Assembly (NCBI GenBank): GCA_026210745.1
Contig: CP110630.1
Coordinates: forward strand, 6,510,001 to 6,574,000
Direction: 5' to 3'
Origin: Exobasidium rhododendri
Lineage: Eukaryota; Basidiomycota; Exobasidiomycetes; Exobasidiales; Exobasidiaceae
DNA: 64,000 nucleotides
Numbering within the stretch: position 1 is the stretch's first letter; each line of letters begins with the position of its first letter. Both the position numbers and the translations under genes were made by a program. Shown in pieces: positions 31,357-41,978 of the stretch. Below the pieces are notes generated by a model. The model saw only the letters and a program-made list of their open reading frames with translations. It ran no database searches and was not told where the DNA came from.

Positions 31357-32755
31357 ATGGTGATCTCCATTTCTACAACGCAGCATAGCTACACGCTCTC
31401 AGGTCTGCTCACTTCACCGCCTCAACGACTTGACGATCGCACTCTTCTCGCTTTCCGACCTCTGCACATTTCGACGGGAATCGCTCCTCAAGCTGCTGGA
31501 AGTGCTCAATGCTTGTTGGGCGGTACTAGATGCGTAGTGGTGGTCAGTGCTGAGATTGTAGATGGAGCAGAAGCAGGCGGCCCCTGCATGAGCTGCGACG
31601 TCGATTGGTGAGTTGCCGTCACATGCTGTAATGGGATGGGCAATTTGCATGCTCTGAGCTGACAGTCCCGCTTCTGCTACTACTGCTGCGAAGCCCCTCC
31701 TCTATACCTCAAGGCACCAATCTCACTTCCCTACTCTTAACGCTTCAAAAGACACTAGCTTCGACGCTTAGCTCGTCTTCCATTTCGAAGGATCAATTTG
31801 TGGTACTGCGATCGGCATCCCGTCCATATCAGCCTACCAAAACTTGGTCCCTTCATGTAGACGTCACCTTCACCGATATACAAGGTGGTAACCTAGCAGA
31901 TGTCATGTTTGCCGCTGTCTGGGCTGCTATCAACAACGTTCGATTGCCTAAAACTCGGGCAATCGGTTTCGATACAGATCTACTGAATAGTAATAGAGGA
32001 ACGGAAGGAAATCTAGACTCGTTCGATATCAAAGGCTCGCTGGCAAAGACGAGAGGTACCGCAGCTGCTCTAAGCAATGCTCAGAAGACAGCAGGAACAG
32101 GGGCAACGACAGGTTCATCAAGTGCGCAACCGCAGCAAGAAACGGATCCCTTGGTCATGAATAAGACAGGTATAGACTTTGAGGTGATGGATGTTTGGGA
32201 TAGTGGAGTCCCGATTGAGGGATGCGAAGATCTACCCATTGCGGTCACAGTCAACATGGTGAGTGAAACGCGAATGAACTGTAGTAGCACGCCATGATTT
32301 CTAGCGAACTTTCCTGACTGACTAGTGCCCATTCATCATCATGTATCAGCTACCCGGCAGTGTCATGCTCGATGCAACACTGACAGAAGAGACTTGTGTT
32401 CCCACATCACGAAGGCTACTTGTTTTATGTTCACCATCAACGGGAAGAGTGATTGGAACGCAGATGATACCCTCAACGTTGGATATCGGTCTGAGTGGCA
32501 GCGAAGAATCAACAACGAAGAGCGCGAGACCCATCACGGGTACAGCAGACTACACTTCTATACGCCAGGCAATGCGAGTGAGTGCGAGGAAAAAGAAAAG
32601 GGGGGGCGGGGATCTTAATAGAAGAGAGGGGAAAAAAGAAGAGTCACTGATGTCCAATGACTCCTCAGGATGGCTTGGAGTATGCTCGCGGTCTGCATGG
32701 TGCCATCAAGTCTCAGATGGCCTCGACGAGCGATACGGCAATGGAGACAGTGTAG
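31357..32755 (+). CDS. RRP43: Exosome core subunit Rrp43/EXOSC8 (RNase PH fold)
   Basis: Catalytically inert ring subunit of the RNA exosome, which trims and degrades RNA in nucleus and cytoplasm. Exons 31357-31607, 31694-32258, 32326-32577 and 32669-32755; 384 aa. RNase PH features: RLDDRTLLAFRPLHISTGI, GSAQCLLGGT, WSLHVDVTFTDIQGGNLADV and AAINNVRLP; the second half has CPFIIMYQLPGSVMLDATLTEE and ends LEYARGLHGAIKSQM. The first acceptor at 31693/31694 is chosen because it is the only one giving phase match to the conserved frame. A long Ala/Thr/Ser insert sits after NLADV...RAIG. The promoter region overlaps the 5S gene. The paralogues Rrp42 and Rrp45 are less likely. Confidence 0.85.
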
Positions 32756-32820
32756 AGATTTTCTCGATAATGAGAGGTTAAAAATACAAGTGGAGAGGAG
32801 AGGCGATGGTGGTGGAAGAA

Positions 32821-34512
32821 CTATGACATCGTTGAGCGGTGACGGGTGGTGGAAGAGTTGGAGGAAAGGGCAGGGTGGCTGTCACCTCGAAAGCGGGTCA
32901 TGACAGACTCGCTGCCGATGATTGCATCTGGTATACTGCTGTCGTCCTCCGCATCATCTATCATCTTTCGAACTCGATCTGTCAAGAGAGGACCAATCCG
33001 ACTCGCTAGATGTTGTACCAAACGTACGCTCCGACTACCGGCCAAGAGAATGGAGAAACCACTTGGCACGATGGCCAAATTTGAATGTAAAGTAGCTTGA
33101 AACGCTTCCAGCAGAGATGGCTCTCCCACATGACTGTTCAGTCGAATCCTTACAGGTGGTGCACCGAGCATCTGACTGGAGTCAATTCCGCGAGGAGGCA
33201 AGCGCACGAGCGTTGAGGGGGATACATCCTGCACGTCTATGCTTTCTTCGACCTCTTCTTCCTCTTCCCGCGTTTCAATCGACAGTCGTCGGTTTCGACT
33301 GCGCTCATTTCGACGCCATACTTCATCTTGCGCACCAACACCCAAAGTCGCCGTAGAAGCATCCACTGCAAGACTCCGTTGAGAGACGCTCTGAACTTTC
33401 AGAGGACCTTCATCTCGAAGGAATGCCTGTAGCACTTCATCGTCATCCACACTGAACAACTTTCTCAGGACAGTGTCTAGCAGATTCTGCGTGCGTGAGT
33501 ACTTGCGAGGGCTCTCATACACGGCTTCGGTCATCCTTGTATTTTCTGCCATCGACGATCTTGCTTTGTTATTCGCAACTCTTTCTGCCATACTAGAAGC
33601 GGCGCTCCTACGACGTCTAAAAGCGGCTCTACTTTGCTTGACTTGTGTCTCCGAAGCAACGACTGCACTGCTATTGCTGCGCTTGCTTCCTTTACCACTT
33701 TCACCATTCATTCGGTGTCTTCTTTTCGGCTTTCTCGCGCTCAAACCGGCTGATTGAGCAGTGTGTGTATTTGCAAGTGTGTCTTCAAAGGCTGCATCTT
33801 CTTCGCCTTCTTCCGACCCAGAGGTGTATATCACCAGAGGGTCATCTTGCATATCACGCGATCTCGTCCCTCTATCGTTATGCGACCGATGTAGAGACTC
33901 TCCTTTCAACCAGGACCACGATGACGAAGATGGCCCGTCTGCTCCCCTTTCCCACTCAGAGAGCCGTCTTTGCCCGTGTGGTACAGTACTGTTTCTGGCT
34001 CCTCCTTCCGACTCAGACAAGAAGACAGAGGAAGATACTTCAAGTTCATCTAGCTCCGAATCGCCCTCACTGACGCTGTCTACTGACGGTAATTCGTTCC
34101 TGAAAGTAACGTTGGTCGCGCTCCTGCTAGGCCCACCCTCTCCCTCTAGCGCCTCCTCCTCCTCCTCCTCTTCATCATCAGCAGCGTAAGAAGGCGAGGA
34201 AGGCCGTGTGAATCGTCCGGTCCCGTCCTGCTCGTTGGGTAAAGCCAATTCTGCATTGGACAAGTCGACCTCTTCAACTGGCGAGATGAACGGAGAGCTG
34301 GCGTCTATCAATGATGAGGTTGCTTCGCTCTTGATACGTCCTGGAAAGACGATGCTCCAATCTTTGGAAGTGCCGAGACCATCATGTTGAATGTGCTGTG
34401 ATGCGTCAGTGGGGCGGTTTGGTTGCGTTGAATGCGATAAGGTGCTGGTGGAGGGCGAAGCTGTGAGCTGCCCCCGCGCAGTACGTCGCTGGTGATGATG
34501 CAGAAAAGCCAT
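32821..34512 (-). CDS. Hypothetical acidic, Ser-rich protein
   Basis: Single frame of 563 aa, not recognised. Mostly low complexity: an acidic run (AADDEEEEEEEALEGEGG), Ser/Asp/Glu clusters and basic patches such as SARKPKRRHRMNG and AAFRRRRSAAS that could act as nuclear signals. Two more ordered stretches are SKDWSIVFPGRIKSE near the N-terminus and YSRTQNLLDTVLRKLFSVDDDEVLQAFLRDEG near residue 345. A third hydrophobic stretch (about 475-510) contains LEAFQATLHSNLAIVPSGFS and SRSVRLVQHLASRIGPLL. The ATG at 34512 opens the frame. Its stop is 65 bp from the convergent exosome gene. No catalytic motif seen; function unknown. Confidence 0.75.
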   Translation of the reverse strand: MAFLHHHQRRTARGQLTASPSTSTLSHSTQPNRPTDASQHIQHDGLGTSKDWSIVFPGRIKSEATSSLIDASSPFISPVEEVDLSNAELALPNEQDGTGRFTRPSSPSYAADDEEEEEEEALEGEGGPSRSATNVTFRNELPSVDSVSEGDSELDELEVSSSVFLSESEGGARNSTVPHGQRRLSEWERGADGPSSSSWSWLKGESLHRSHNDRGTRSRDMQDDPLVIYTSGSEEGEEDAAFEDTLANTHTAQSAGLSARKPKRRHRMNGESGKGSKRSNSSAVVASETQVKQSRAAFRRRRSAASSMAERVANNKARSSMAENTRMTEAVYESPRKYSRTQNLLDTVLRKLFSVDDDEVLQAFLRDEGPLKVQSVSQRSLAVDASTATLGVGAQDEVWRRNERSRNRRLSIETREEEEEVEESIDVQDVSPSTLVRLPPRGIDSSQMLGAPPVRIRLNSHVGEPSLLEAFQATLHSNLAIVPSGFSILLAGSRSVRLVQHLASRIGPLLTDRVRKMIDDAEDDSSIPDAIIGSESVMTRFRGDSHPALSSNSSTTRHRSTMS

Positions 34513-35196
34513 GACTCTTTAAAAATGGCCCGTTTTCAAGATTGTCGGATGGATCGTAGTGATGGTGTCGTGGATGTCAAGATCGACACATGTGGTGCTG
34601 GTCAGGTAATCGGGGGGACAGTAGCGCCGCGCTTGACATAAAAATATATCGTTATCACTGCTGGGGGGAGAGAGAGAGTGTCCAAAGTCGTAATCTGACG
34701 AATCCGTTAGCGCGTCATGGAGAAATCAGTGTCTGGGCATTTGCGTTGGGGGCGGGCGAGACTTTTTTTGAAGGGTCAGTGCATCAGATCACGTCTGATC
34801 GGAGCATGCGGTGAACTGTGGTAAGGGGGCTACAATGCTAGTTTAGGGAAGGGGGAAATCTGGCATTCAAGTCGTCTGATGTCGCGATCTCCGAAAGAAC
34901 AGCTTGCAAGCAACCGAGGGGAGGGAAAGAAATAGGGCTGACCAGGCGCCGATATCTTGCGGCGTTTAGGCTTCGTGCGGGCTTTTGATATTGTGAGCTT
35001 GATCTTGCGGTCTGAGGTTGAAGTCGAGGAAAAGCGACGCTCGGACCATCACGTGGATCTCTCTTTCGGCGCGGCTCCATGATTTGGGACTGTGTGTTAG
35101 CATCGATTAAGGATCCGACTTGGTTGATTTGAGAGAGAGAGAGGGGGAGAGCAGCATCGACAAACACATGAGAAGCAGCCAGAGGATCTACTTGCC
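34513..35196. other. Divergent promoter region
   Basis: 684 bp between the hypothetical gene and the amino acid transporter. Contains an E-box CACGTG at 35050-35055 and short GA tracts. No gene or RNA seen. Confidence 0.6.
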
Positions 35197-37390
35197 ATGC
35201 CGTCCTCACCACCGAGCTCCTCTATGAAGGCGAAGAAACCAAAGAATGTTCGTAGGCCTTCTGTTCGATTTGCAGATTCCGCTCAGACGATCTTTTCGAT
35301 TCAGGATGATCAAGATCATATGGAGGAATCAGACTTGGGAGGGAGGAGGGAAAGAGGAGAGGTCAATGCATCCGTCACTGAGTCACGGACAGCCCTGGTC
35401 GGGGCGGACGCGGTAGAAGAGGGCTTGACGGAACAGCCAGATCAGCTACCTCCATACAGACCGCCATACGGACTCAAGTCTACGCAATCTTCTCGAGAAG
35501 CAGAATTCGAAGCAGACGACTCAGACGTGGAAGCGGACGAAGCTCAGCCAGCATTGACCTCACCGCTAGACGAAATGCAACGAGGTAGATCAAGGAGTAT
35601 GTCACTGCTCGACAGGATACCGTCCTTGCCCATCGCAGTCGACCGAGCAAGGCAGAGCATCAGCGATGGGGCGGGTCATAATCTGCGAGAAAGTCTGCGG
35701 AATGCAATGGAGAGTGAGGAGCTGCCAGATTGGCTGAGAAAAGGAGCAGGCATACTGGATAGTACTTGGAATATGAGCAATAGTATTTTAGGTGCTGGCG
35801 TAGTAGGTAGGTGTTCACGGACACGGCTTGACTGGGAGTGTAACATGACAGCTGGTTCTGATGCCTTTCTACTATCGTTTGACAGGTCTGCCGTACTCTC
35901 TCAAGTCTTCTGGCTGTCTGACAGGACTTGGTCTATTGATCGGCATTGCTCTCCTCACCGACTGGACTATCCGTTTGATCGTCCTCAATGCCAAATTATC
36001 AGGTCAACTCACGTACATCGACATCATGGACCATTGCTTTGGACGCAATGGTCGGACGGCAGTCTCTATCTTCCAAGGTGCTTTTGCCTTTGGAGGCATG
36101 TGTGCCTTTATAGTGAGTCATGGCTTATATAAACTCGTGAACGATCATCACTTAAGTCGGGCTATCCTTTGCAGGTTGTCATTGGTGACACGTTTCCACA
36201 CGTCCTCACCTCCATCTTCCCCAACCTGGAAGGATCCTTCCTCTCTTCACGCTCATTTCTCATGATCATCTGCGTCATGACTGTTTCCTTTCCCCTCTCT
36301 CTTTATCGATCAATCGAGAGTCTGAGCAGGGCAAGCGCCATCGCTCTGGTCAGCATGGTTCTCATCATCGTCACTGTCGTGATACGTGGACCAGCCATGC
36401 CCGTAGAGCTCAAGGGTGATCCCAGTCTTCGTGTGAGTAAAGGGAAAAACCGTTTTCTATCTCGACACCTTACTTCGTTCGCTGACGTCACACTGCTGCA
36501 ACCAATCCCTCCAGTTCACTATTATTCGACCTCAAAACGTCGTGCGGTCGATTGCCGTCATCTCTTTTGCTTTCGTTTGCCATCACAACTCACTCCTGAT
36601 CTATGGAAGTCTGAAGGAGCCCTCCATGGATCGTTTTGGCAAGGTGACTCATTACTCGACAGGAATCGCCGCGGTGGCTGCCGTTGTCATGAGTCTGGCC
36701 GGATATTGGACCTTTACCGACAAGACGCTAGGAAACATCTTGAACAACTTCCCACCAGACGATGGTATGGTAAACCTTGCCAGATTTTGCTTCGGAATGA
36801 ACATGCTCACGACTTGGCCTTTGGAACTCTTTGTGGCTAGAGAAGTCATCGAGACGTACTTTTTCCGCGGCGAATTCGATCAAAACAGGCATCTGATCTT
36901 CACAGCTGCTTTGACAGTAACATCACTCGGCGTCAGTCTCATGGCAACGGATCTAGGAGTAGTGTTAGAAGTAACAGGCGGTCTGAGTGCCACAGCTCTT
37001 GCTTTCATCTTTCCCAGCATTTGTTACCTCAAGCTTTGTAGCGAGACCGCAAATCATGCCGCTGCCAGTGGTTCGCTGGAGCACGGTCATGAATATCGAG
37101 AAGTGGATGACGGAAATGACGATGCAGATGAGGAAGAAGCGCTACGAAGGGAAGTCGATGACGACATCACCGCCGATGAAGTCGAATTACCCCTTCGACC
37201 AGGTGCTAGTGTGCGGAGAAAGGGTTCCAATCTAGGACAACCGACTCCCTGGTGGTTGACTACCAAACCGCTGGCAGTAGCGTGTGCCATATTTGGATGC
37301 ATTGTCCTTGTCATCAGTGTAGGGACAGCCCTCAGTGACGCTATCTTCGGCCCCTCCATCGAGGCTGAAACACCCATTGGCAAATTATGA
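35197..37390 (+). CDS. Vacuolar-type amino acid transporter (AAAP/Avt family)
   Basis: Multi-pass amino acid/auxin permease family carrier, probably on the vacuole. Exons 35197-35806, 35886-36112, 36175-36432 and 36515-37390; 656 aa. The first 190 residues are a hydrophilic, Ser/Glu-rich cytosolic tail. The transport core begins LDSTWNMSNSILGAGVVGLPYSLKSSG, the family's first-helix signature, restored across intron 1. About eleven hydrophobic helices follow, including VVIGDTFPHVL, SFPLSLYRSIESLSRAS, SIAVISFAFVCHHNS and FCFGMNMLTTWPLELFVARE. An acidic loop (about residues 570-610) separates the last two helices. Closest in pattern to Avt2/Avt5-6 and SLC38-type carriers; substrate unknown. Confidence 0.9.
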
Positions 37391-37665
37391 TGCAACACCT
37401 AACATCATCAGAACGTCGTGGTGAAATCGTCAACACATTTGTAATTATAGTGCATACAGGATCGTGATCGAATCGTAACAATAGAATAGAAATGATCGAA
37501 GATCCACATTCTTTTCTCCCGAAAAAGAGGGGGAGGATCATGATAAATGGAATGATACTTGATGAGGTAATAATACACCGACGGCTTCCATCGTCCTCTT
37601 CCCTGAAGAACTTGATTTCACTCAGCGCGCCCCTCTTCTGCTTCTATTTGACTTCTTCAGTCCGC

Positions 37666-38058
37666 TCAATGACTCAGGAACCTTTTGCCTTGCGCTCGCC
37701 TCCTCCCTAACAGCTTTCGGCCATTTTTGGTTTTAAGCCGCGACAGAAATCCATGCTTTCTCTTCCTCTTTCGTTGGGAGGGTTGGTACTCGCTTCCATA
37801 TGTGACACATCGTACGGATTGCTGAAAGCCAGTATTTCCCAAGAGCGAGTGTATTGATGGTGTGATTCGATTAGCAAGTAGAGAGGTGCCTCCTGTAATC
37901 ATTCTCGCTGGTCGAGAAAGCAACGATGGAATTGCTGTCCGGAGTGGAGCATTCGTTGCAAGACGTATCGAGCTTGCGGTTGCTGGTGAGGCCTGTTTTG
38001 CACTCCTTTGCGACAACAGGCATCCCTGTCGTACGATCCATGGCGCTAAGCGTGGCAT
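37666..38058 (-). CDS. Mitochondrial large-subunit ribosomal protein bL34m
   Basis: 130-aa single-exon protein. Residues 1-90 are an Arg/Ser/Ala-rich mitochondrial targeting sequence without acidic residues. The last 40 residues are the bL34 core: [19 protein letters not shown], then [17 protein letters not shown], with the usual order N-x2-R-K-x3-GF-x-R and GR-x-L-x-RR-x-KGR. It shares a 318-bp divergent promoter with the Zn2Cys6 gene at 38377; an E-box CACGTG lies in it at 38146-38151. Confidence 0.9.
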   Translation of the reverse strand: MPRLAPWIVRQGCLLSQRSAKQASPATASSIRLATNAPLRTAIPSLLSRPARMITGGTSLLANRITPSIHSLLGNTGFQQSVRCVTYGSEYQPSQRKRKRKHGFLSRLKTKNGRKLLGRRRAQGKRFLSH

Positions 38059-38376
38059 CGTGTGGATCGTTGTGAGGTGTACTCAGAGCGAGCGAAGGGC
38101 GTTGACAGGGAAAGATTGAGAGAGAAGCAAGAATCACAAGCGTGACACGTGCTTGCATACAGAGCTTTGCGCACGACTTGCTCGATTGTCCTCCCGTGCG
38201 AAAGGACGGTCTAGAGGGAGAGTACGGTATTATTAACTTTTTACCTTGTCATTCACAGCCCTGAAACGACCACCCCTTCGAGAGGGCCACAGTCCAACGG
38301 CGCTTCCTAAAGGTCATATCCGTGTTGTCTTCTTGCAGACAGAAGGGTGGTGAGAGCTTTTCGGGACTGGGCGATA

Positions 38377-41300
38377 ATGACGTCTTCGTCTGGACACTAC
38401 AACGACATGTCGATGCACAGTGATCAGCGCTATCAGCAAAGCCCCATACCCGGCGAAGCAGCTCATCGACTGATAGCCATCCCGCCCGCCTCCCGAGAAT
38501 CATCGGTTTCCTTAGCTGGGCCAGGTGCAGGATCGATGAATAGCCCGGGGCCTTCACAATGGAGAAGCACGCCTCTGCGAATGGCCAACATGTTCGAGGA
38601 TTCTAGTGCCGCGTATGGTGCGGAAGATGCTGGCTATGGGAGTGCTGCAATCAACGATTCAACACCACCTTCTGAAGACAACGATTCATCTTTCGCTGCA
38701 ATTAGCGATCCAAGCCAATCGATACCTAGCAAAGCCGCAACAACGCGAGTTGCAAAAGCTTGTGTGCCATGCAGTACGAAAAAGAGGAGATGCGATGGAG
38801 GTGAGAGAGGATGTATAGACGACACTAGAATGTGTGGCCACTACACTAACAAACCTAGCGTTGCTCATTCAGGCAAACCGGAGTGCAAAGTGTGTGTTGT
38901 ACTGGGAACACCGTGTTCCTACGAGAGCAAAGGCCTGAAGAGAGGACCACCGAAGGGCTTTCGATCTGGGCCAAAAGAGAGTGCGAAGGCGAGATTGCTA
39001 CGAAGCCTCGAGACGACAATTCGAGATCTGTCGCTACAGATGGGTGGGGACGACACAGGAAAGGAAATCATGCGCATAAGCCGTGATCGAGGCATCTCCT
39101 TGACTGCGTCTGCGTCTGTTGCTGATGTGGGAGAGTCCTCGCCCTCCAAGAAGATCAAGAGAGACGACTCAGTGTCACATGCGAAGGAGGAGCAAGAAGG
39201 TGGAGGGGAAGAAGAGGACTTTTTGGGTGTAAATGAACAAGGATCAATTCGCCATTTTGGATCAAGTTCGGGTATTCAGCTTCTTCACACACAGACGCCG
39301 ACGACTAATTCGCTACGACCCTCCTCTAATCTTCGAGAGCAGAGAATGCATTTGTCCTCCAATGGCGATCCGTCTACTTACCATCTGCCTACTGTACCCA
39401 ATCGCTTGCATGCAATGGGCAGCAACACCTCCCACTCTGAAACGTCCATCTTATCACCGCAACAGCAGCAACAGCAAAGATTCATCGGTACAAAATCTCA
39501 AGGCCAAGTCAGCCTTGAGTTGAACAGGCGACTATTTCATCATTATTGGGAGGGATTCCACCCCTTCTGGCCAGTCCTATACAAGCCTGCTTTCGATAAA
39601 TTGCCTTTGGATCAATTACCACTACTGTTAGACGCAGCACTGAGCAATGCTATCTATGCCATTGCTGTGTGCGTTGCTTCGCCATCGCTCGACGCAGAAG
39701 TGGAGACAGAGCTGGGCGATGCACCAGCAGGCGAAGTACTCTTTCTTCGAGCTGAGTCGCATCTATTTGGAGGTCGCTCTACGCCCACGCCTTCTTTGTC
39801 TTCAATCCAGGTATGCTTCTACCTCGCGCTCTACTGCCAAGGATCTGGACAATTGTCGAAAGCGTACATCTACTCATCCTTGGCAAACAGCATGTCGTTT
39901 GATCTCGGACTGCACAGGCACTTGCACCACTACGACAATAATCCGGTAGAGAAAGAAAGCAGAATTCGATTGATCCACTGCGTCTACATCTTGAGCACGA
40001 TACTGTCGGCGGAGATGGGTCGACCACCAATGATGAGGAGCAAAGATATTGATGTTCCTCTCCTGAGTGAACAAGAAGAGGACGAATTCGAGACGGATCA
40101 GATGGGCAACCAGCTGTACACGGCTAGTTGCCTCAACGGAGGAGTGCGACTGTTCAGTATTGTAGAAACAGTACTCAGTCAGATTCATAGCTTCAGAAGG
40201 AAGGCAGCCCTGCGAAGAATGGGATCGGACAACACCAAAAGTGTCGTGGAAGATATCAGCAGGAGGTTGGAAACGTGGAGAAAGACGTTACCGGATCCCC
40301 TGAAGATGGCGGGTGATCGCAAGAAGGACTCTCGGCTCTTGCCCAACTTCATCGCCCTACATCTCTGGCATCATACGGCAGTCCTCTTGCTTCACCGACC
40401 TTTTGTACCGCACGACGAGGGATCTTCTTTGACAGAGGTGCTGAACAACCCCTTTCATATCAAGTGCACAAAGGCGTCCAACGAGCTGTTTGATCTCCTA
40501 CTTCAACTGTCGAACGCCAACAACGTCGATCGGCTCTCCACTGACTTGGCGTACTGCATCTTCACTGCTGCCGTCATGTTTGTGTTCAACGCTCGTCTAG
40601 GTCAGTCGGCTACAGTGAGCGACGGACAGGGCTCTTCCAATAGCAGCAACGCTCGAGTATTAGAGCTTTCCAACGAAGCAAAGCGACAATTTCTTATGTG
40701 CAAAGAGTGGTTGCGAAGTCTGAGCGCTCGGTGGCCAGCAGCAAGTGCTCATAAACAGCTCCTCGACGGGTTTTCCACTGTGGGGGATGACGTGCTGGCT
40801 GGTGGTGGACCGCTCGAAGTCGATCGTACGGGAAGAGCTGAGGGAGGGATAAAGACAGAATGGCCACAGCAGAATACCTCTGCAAGCTCCTGGGGTGCTT
40901 CAAATGATAGGGGACTGTCTGCTAATCGACGAGGGGCACTGGATGCTTCTCACGAGCAAGTCAGTCTGACGCCTACTCTCGATGCAAACGTCTCGTTTGA
41001 CACTCCTCCTTCTCGCTATTCGAGCAGTACGGGCACCTACTCTGACGGTGGATTAGGACAGATCCACTATCAGGAGGGAAGTCAGTACATGTACTATCCG
41101 ACAAGCAGCAACAATAACATCCCAAATGCACGAGCAGCAACGCAGCAATACTCCAACTCTCATTTCCCTCCCAACATCTTTGACATGGAAAGTGTGTATT
41201 GGAATGAGACGGCCGCTCGTAATCCTGCGTCCTTTGAGGCAAGTCAGGGACTCAACAACATCATCCAGAGGTTGCCTTTTAGCAGTGCCAGCCACGCCTC

Positions 41301-41562
41301 CGTCCTGGCCCCTACTCCAGCGGTCAAGCTAGATCAGCAACAGCAGCAGCAGCATCAACTCCAGCAACCTCCGCAATTGTCTTCCCTTCACACGACTCAG
41401 CAGTCTACCGACACTGGCCACAACGGTCTTCAAATGCTGGCACAAGCCACAACGGCAGGAATGGGGCAAGTGAGCCCATTTACATTCCAACAGGAGCCGT
41501 CGCAACCCGAGTGGAGCGACGTGATCAACATGCTCCAATTGCCCCCTGCTTTCCTTCAGTGA
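38377..41562 (+). CDS. Zn2Cys6 transcription factor with fungal-specific regulatory domain
   Basis: Nuclear regulator of 1037 aa after removal of one 72-nt phase-1 intron (38801-38872). Splicing rebuilds the zinc cluster: ACVPCSTKKRRCDGG joins KPECKVCVVLGTPC, a C-x2-C-x6-C-x6-C-x2-C-x6-C pattern, followed by the basic RGPPKG linker seen in MalR/Clr-type sugar regulators. The middle-homology region starts RRLFHHYWEGFHPFWPVLYK and contains YIYSSLANSMSFDLGLHRH. Poly-Gln and Asn/Ser-rich tracts lie near residues 335 and 960-985. The C-terminus SDVINMLQLPPAFLQ resembles an activation motif. The intron has no stop in frame, so an unspliced form would carry 24 extra residues within the cluster. ATG at 38377 is the first in frame. 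Confidence 0.9.
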   Translation: MTSSSGHYNDMSMHSDQRYQQSPIPGEAAHRLIAIPPASRESSVSLAGPGAGSMNSPGPSQWRSTPLRMANMFEDSSAAYGAEDAGYGSAAINDSTPPSEDNDSSFAAISDPSQSIPSKAATTRVAKACVPCSTKKRRCDGGERGCIDDTRMCGHYTNKPSVAHSGKPECKVCVVLGTPCSYESKGLKRGPPKGFRSGPKESAKARLLRSLETTIRDLSLQMGGDDTGKEIMRISRDRGISLTASASVADVGESSPSKKIKRDDSVSHAKEEQEGGGEEEDFLGVNEQGSIRHFGSSSGIQLLHTQTPTTNSLRPSSNLREQRMHLSSNGDPSTYHLPTVPNRLHAMGSNTSHSETSILSPQQQQQQRFIGTKSQGQVSLELNRRLFHHYWEGFHPFWPVLYKPAFDKLPLDQLPLLLDAALSNAIYAIAVCVASPSLDAEVETELGDAPAGEVLFLRAESHLFGGRSTPTPSLSSIQVCFYLALYCQGSGQLSKAYIYSSLANSMSFDLGLHRHLHHYDNNPVEKESRIRLIHCVYILSTILSAEMGRPPMMRSKDIDVPLLSEQEEDEFETDQMGNQLYTASCLNGGVRLFSIVETVLSQIHSFRRKAALRRMGSDNTKSVVEDISRRLETWRKTLPDPLKMAGDRKKDSRLLPNFIALHLWHHTAVLLLHRPFVPHDEGSSLTEVLNNPFHIKCTKASNELFDLLLQLSNANNVDRLSTDLAYCIFTAAVMFVFNARLGQSATVSDGQGSSNSSNARVLELSNEAKRQFLMCKEWLRSLSARWPAASAHKQLLDGFSTVGDDVLAGGGPLEVDRTGRAEGGIKTEWPQQNTSASSWGASNDRGLSANRRGALDASHEQVSLTPTLDANVSFDTPPSRYSSSTGTYSDGGLGQIHYQEGSQYMYYPTSSNNNIPNARAATQQYSNSHFPPNIFDMESVYWNETAARNPASFEASQGLNNIIQRLPFSSASHASVLAPTPAVKLDQQQQQQHQLQQPPQLSSLHTTQQSTDTGHNGLQMLAQATTAGMGQVSPFTFQQEPSQPEWSDVINMLQLPPAFLQ

Positions 41563-41978
41563 GAGTCCCTTTCTGTACCCTCACCTCTCTTCCACCCGCA
41601 TAGAAGTATCTCGTCTTAAATAAGAGATCGTATCGCCTTGCCCTTCATATAATATTCTCCCATCCCCCACCCCCCTCTTACGCTTCTACTGTGTCACTAT
41701 TCTTTGTATTTGTCCAACTTTCTCACATTAATGAAGGAGCCGTCTTGCTCTATTTTTCTCTATTTCCTCCCTTCGTGGTTCGCACACACGATATTGTAGA
41801 GCGGGACGGACAACAAGTAATGTCATTCATCTGCATCCTTTATTGTCGAGAAGAAAGTGGAGGGAGGGGGAGATACATTATTCTGAAAAGAAAGTAAGGA
41901 AAGATAGATGTGAGCGGAGAAGCGTAATAAGAGAGAAAGGGGGAAAAGGGAGTCAGAGTGCGTTTCTTCTCCGGATCG
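41563..41978. other. Convergent 3' intergenic region
   Basis: 415 bp between convergent stops, with pyrimidine-rich and then purine-rich halves. Nothing else seen. Confidence 0.6.
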
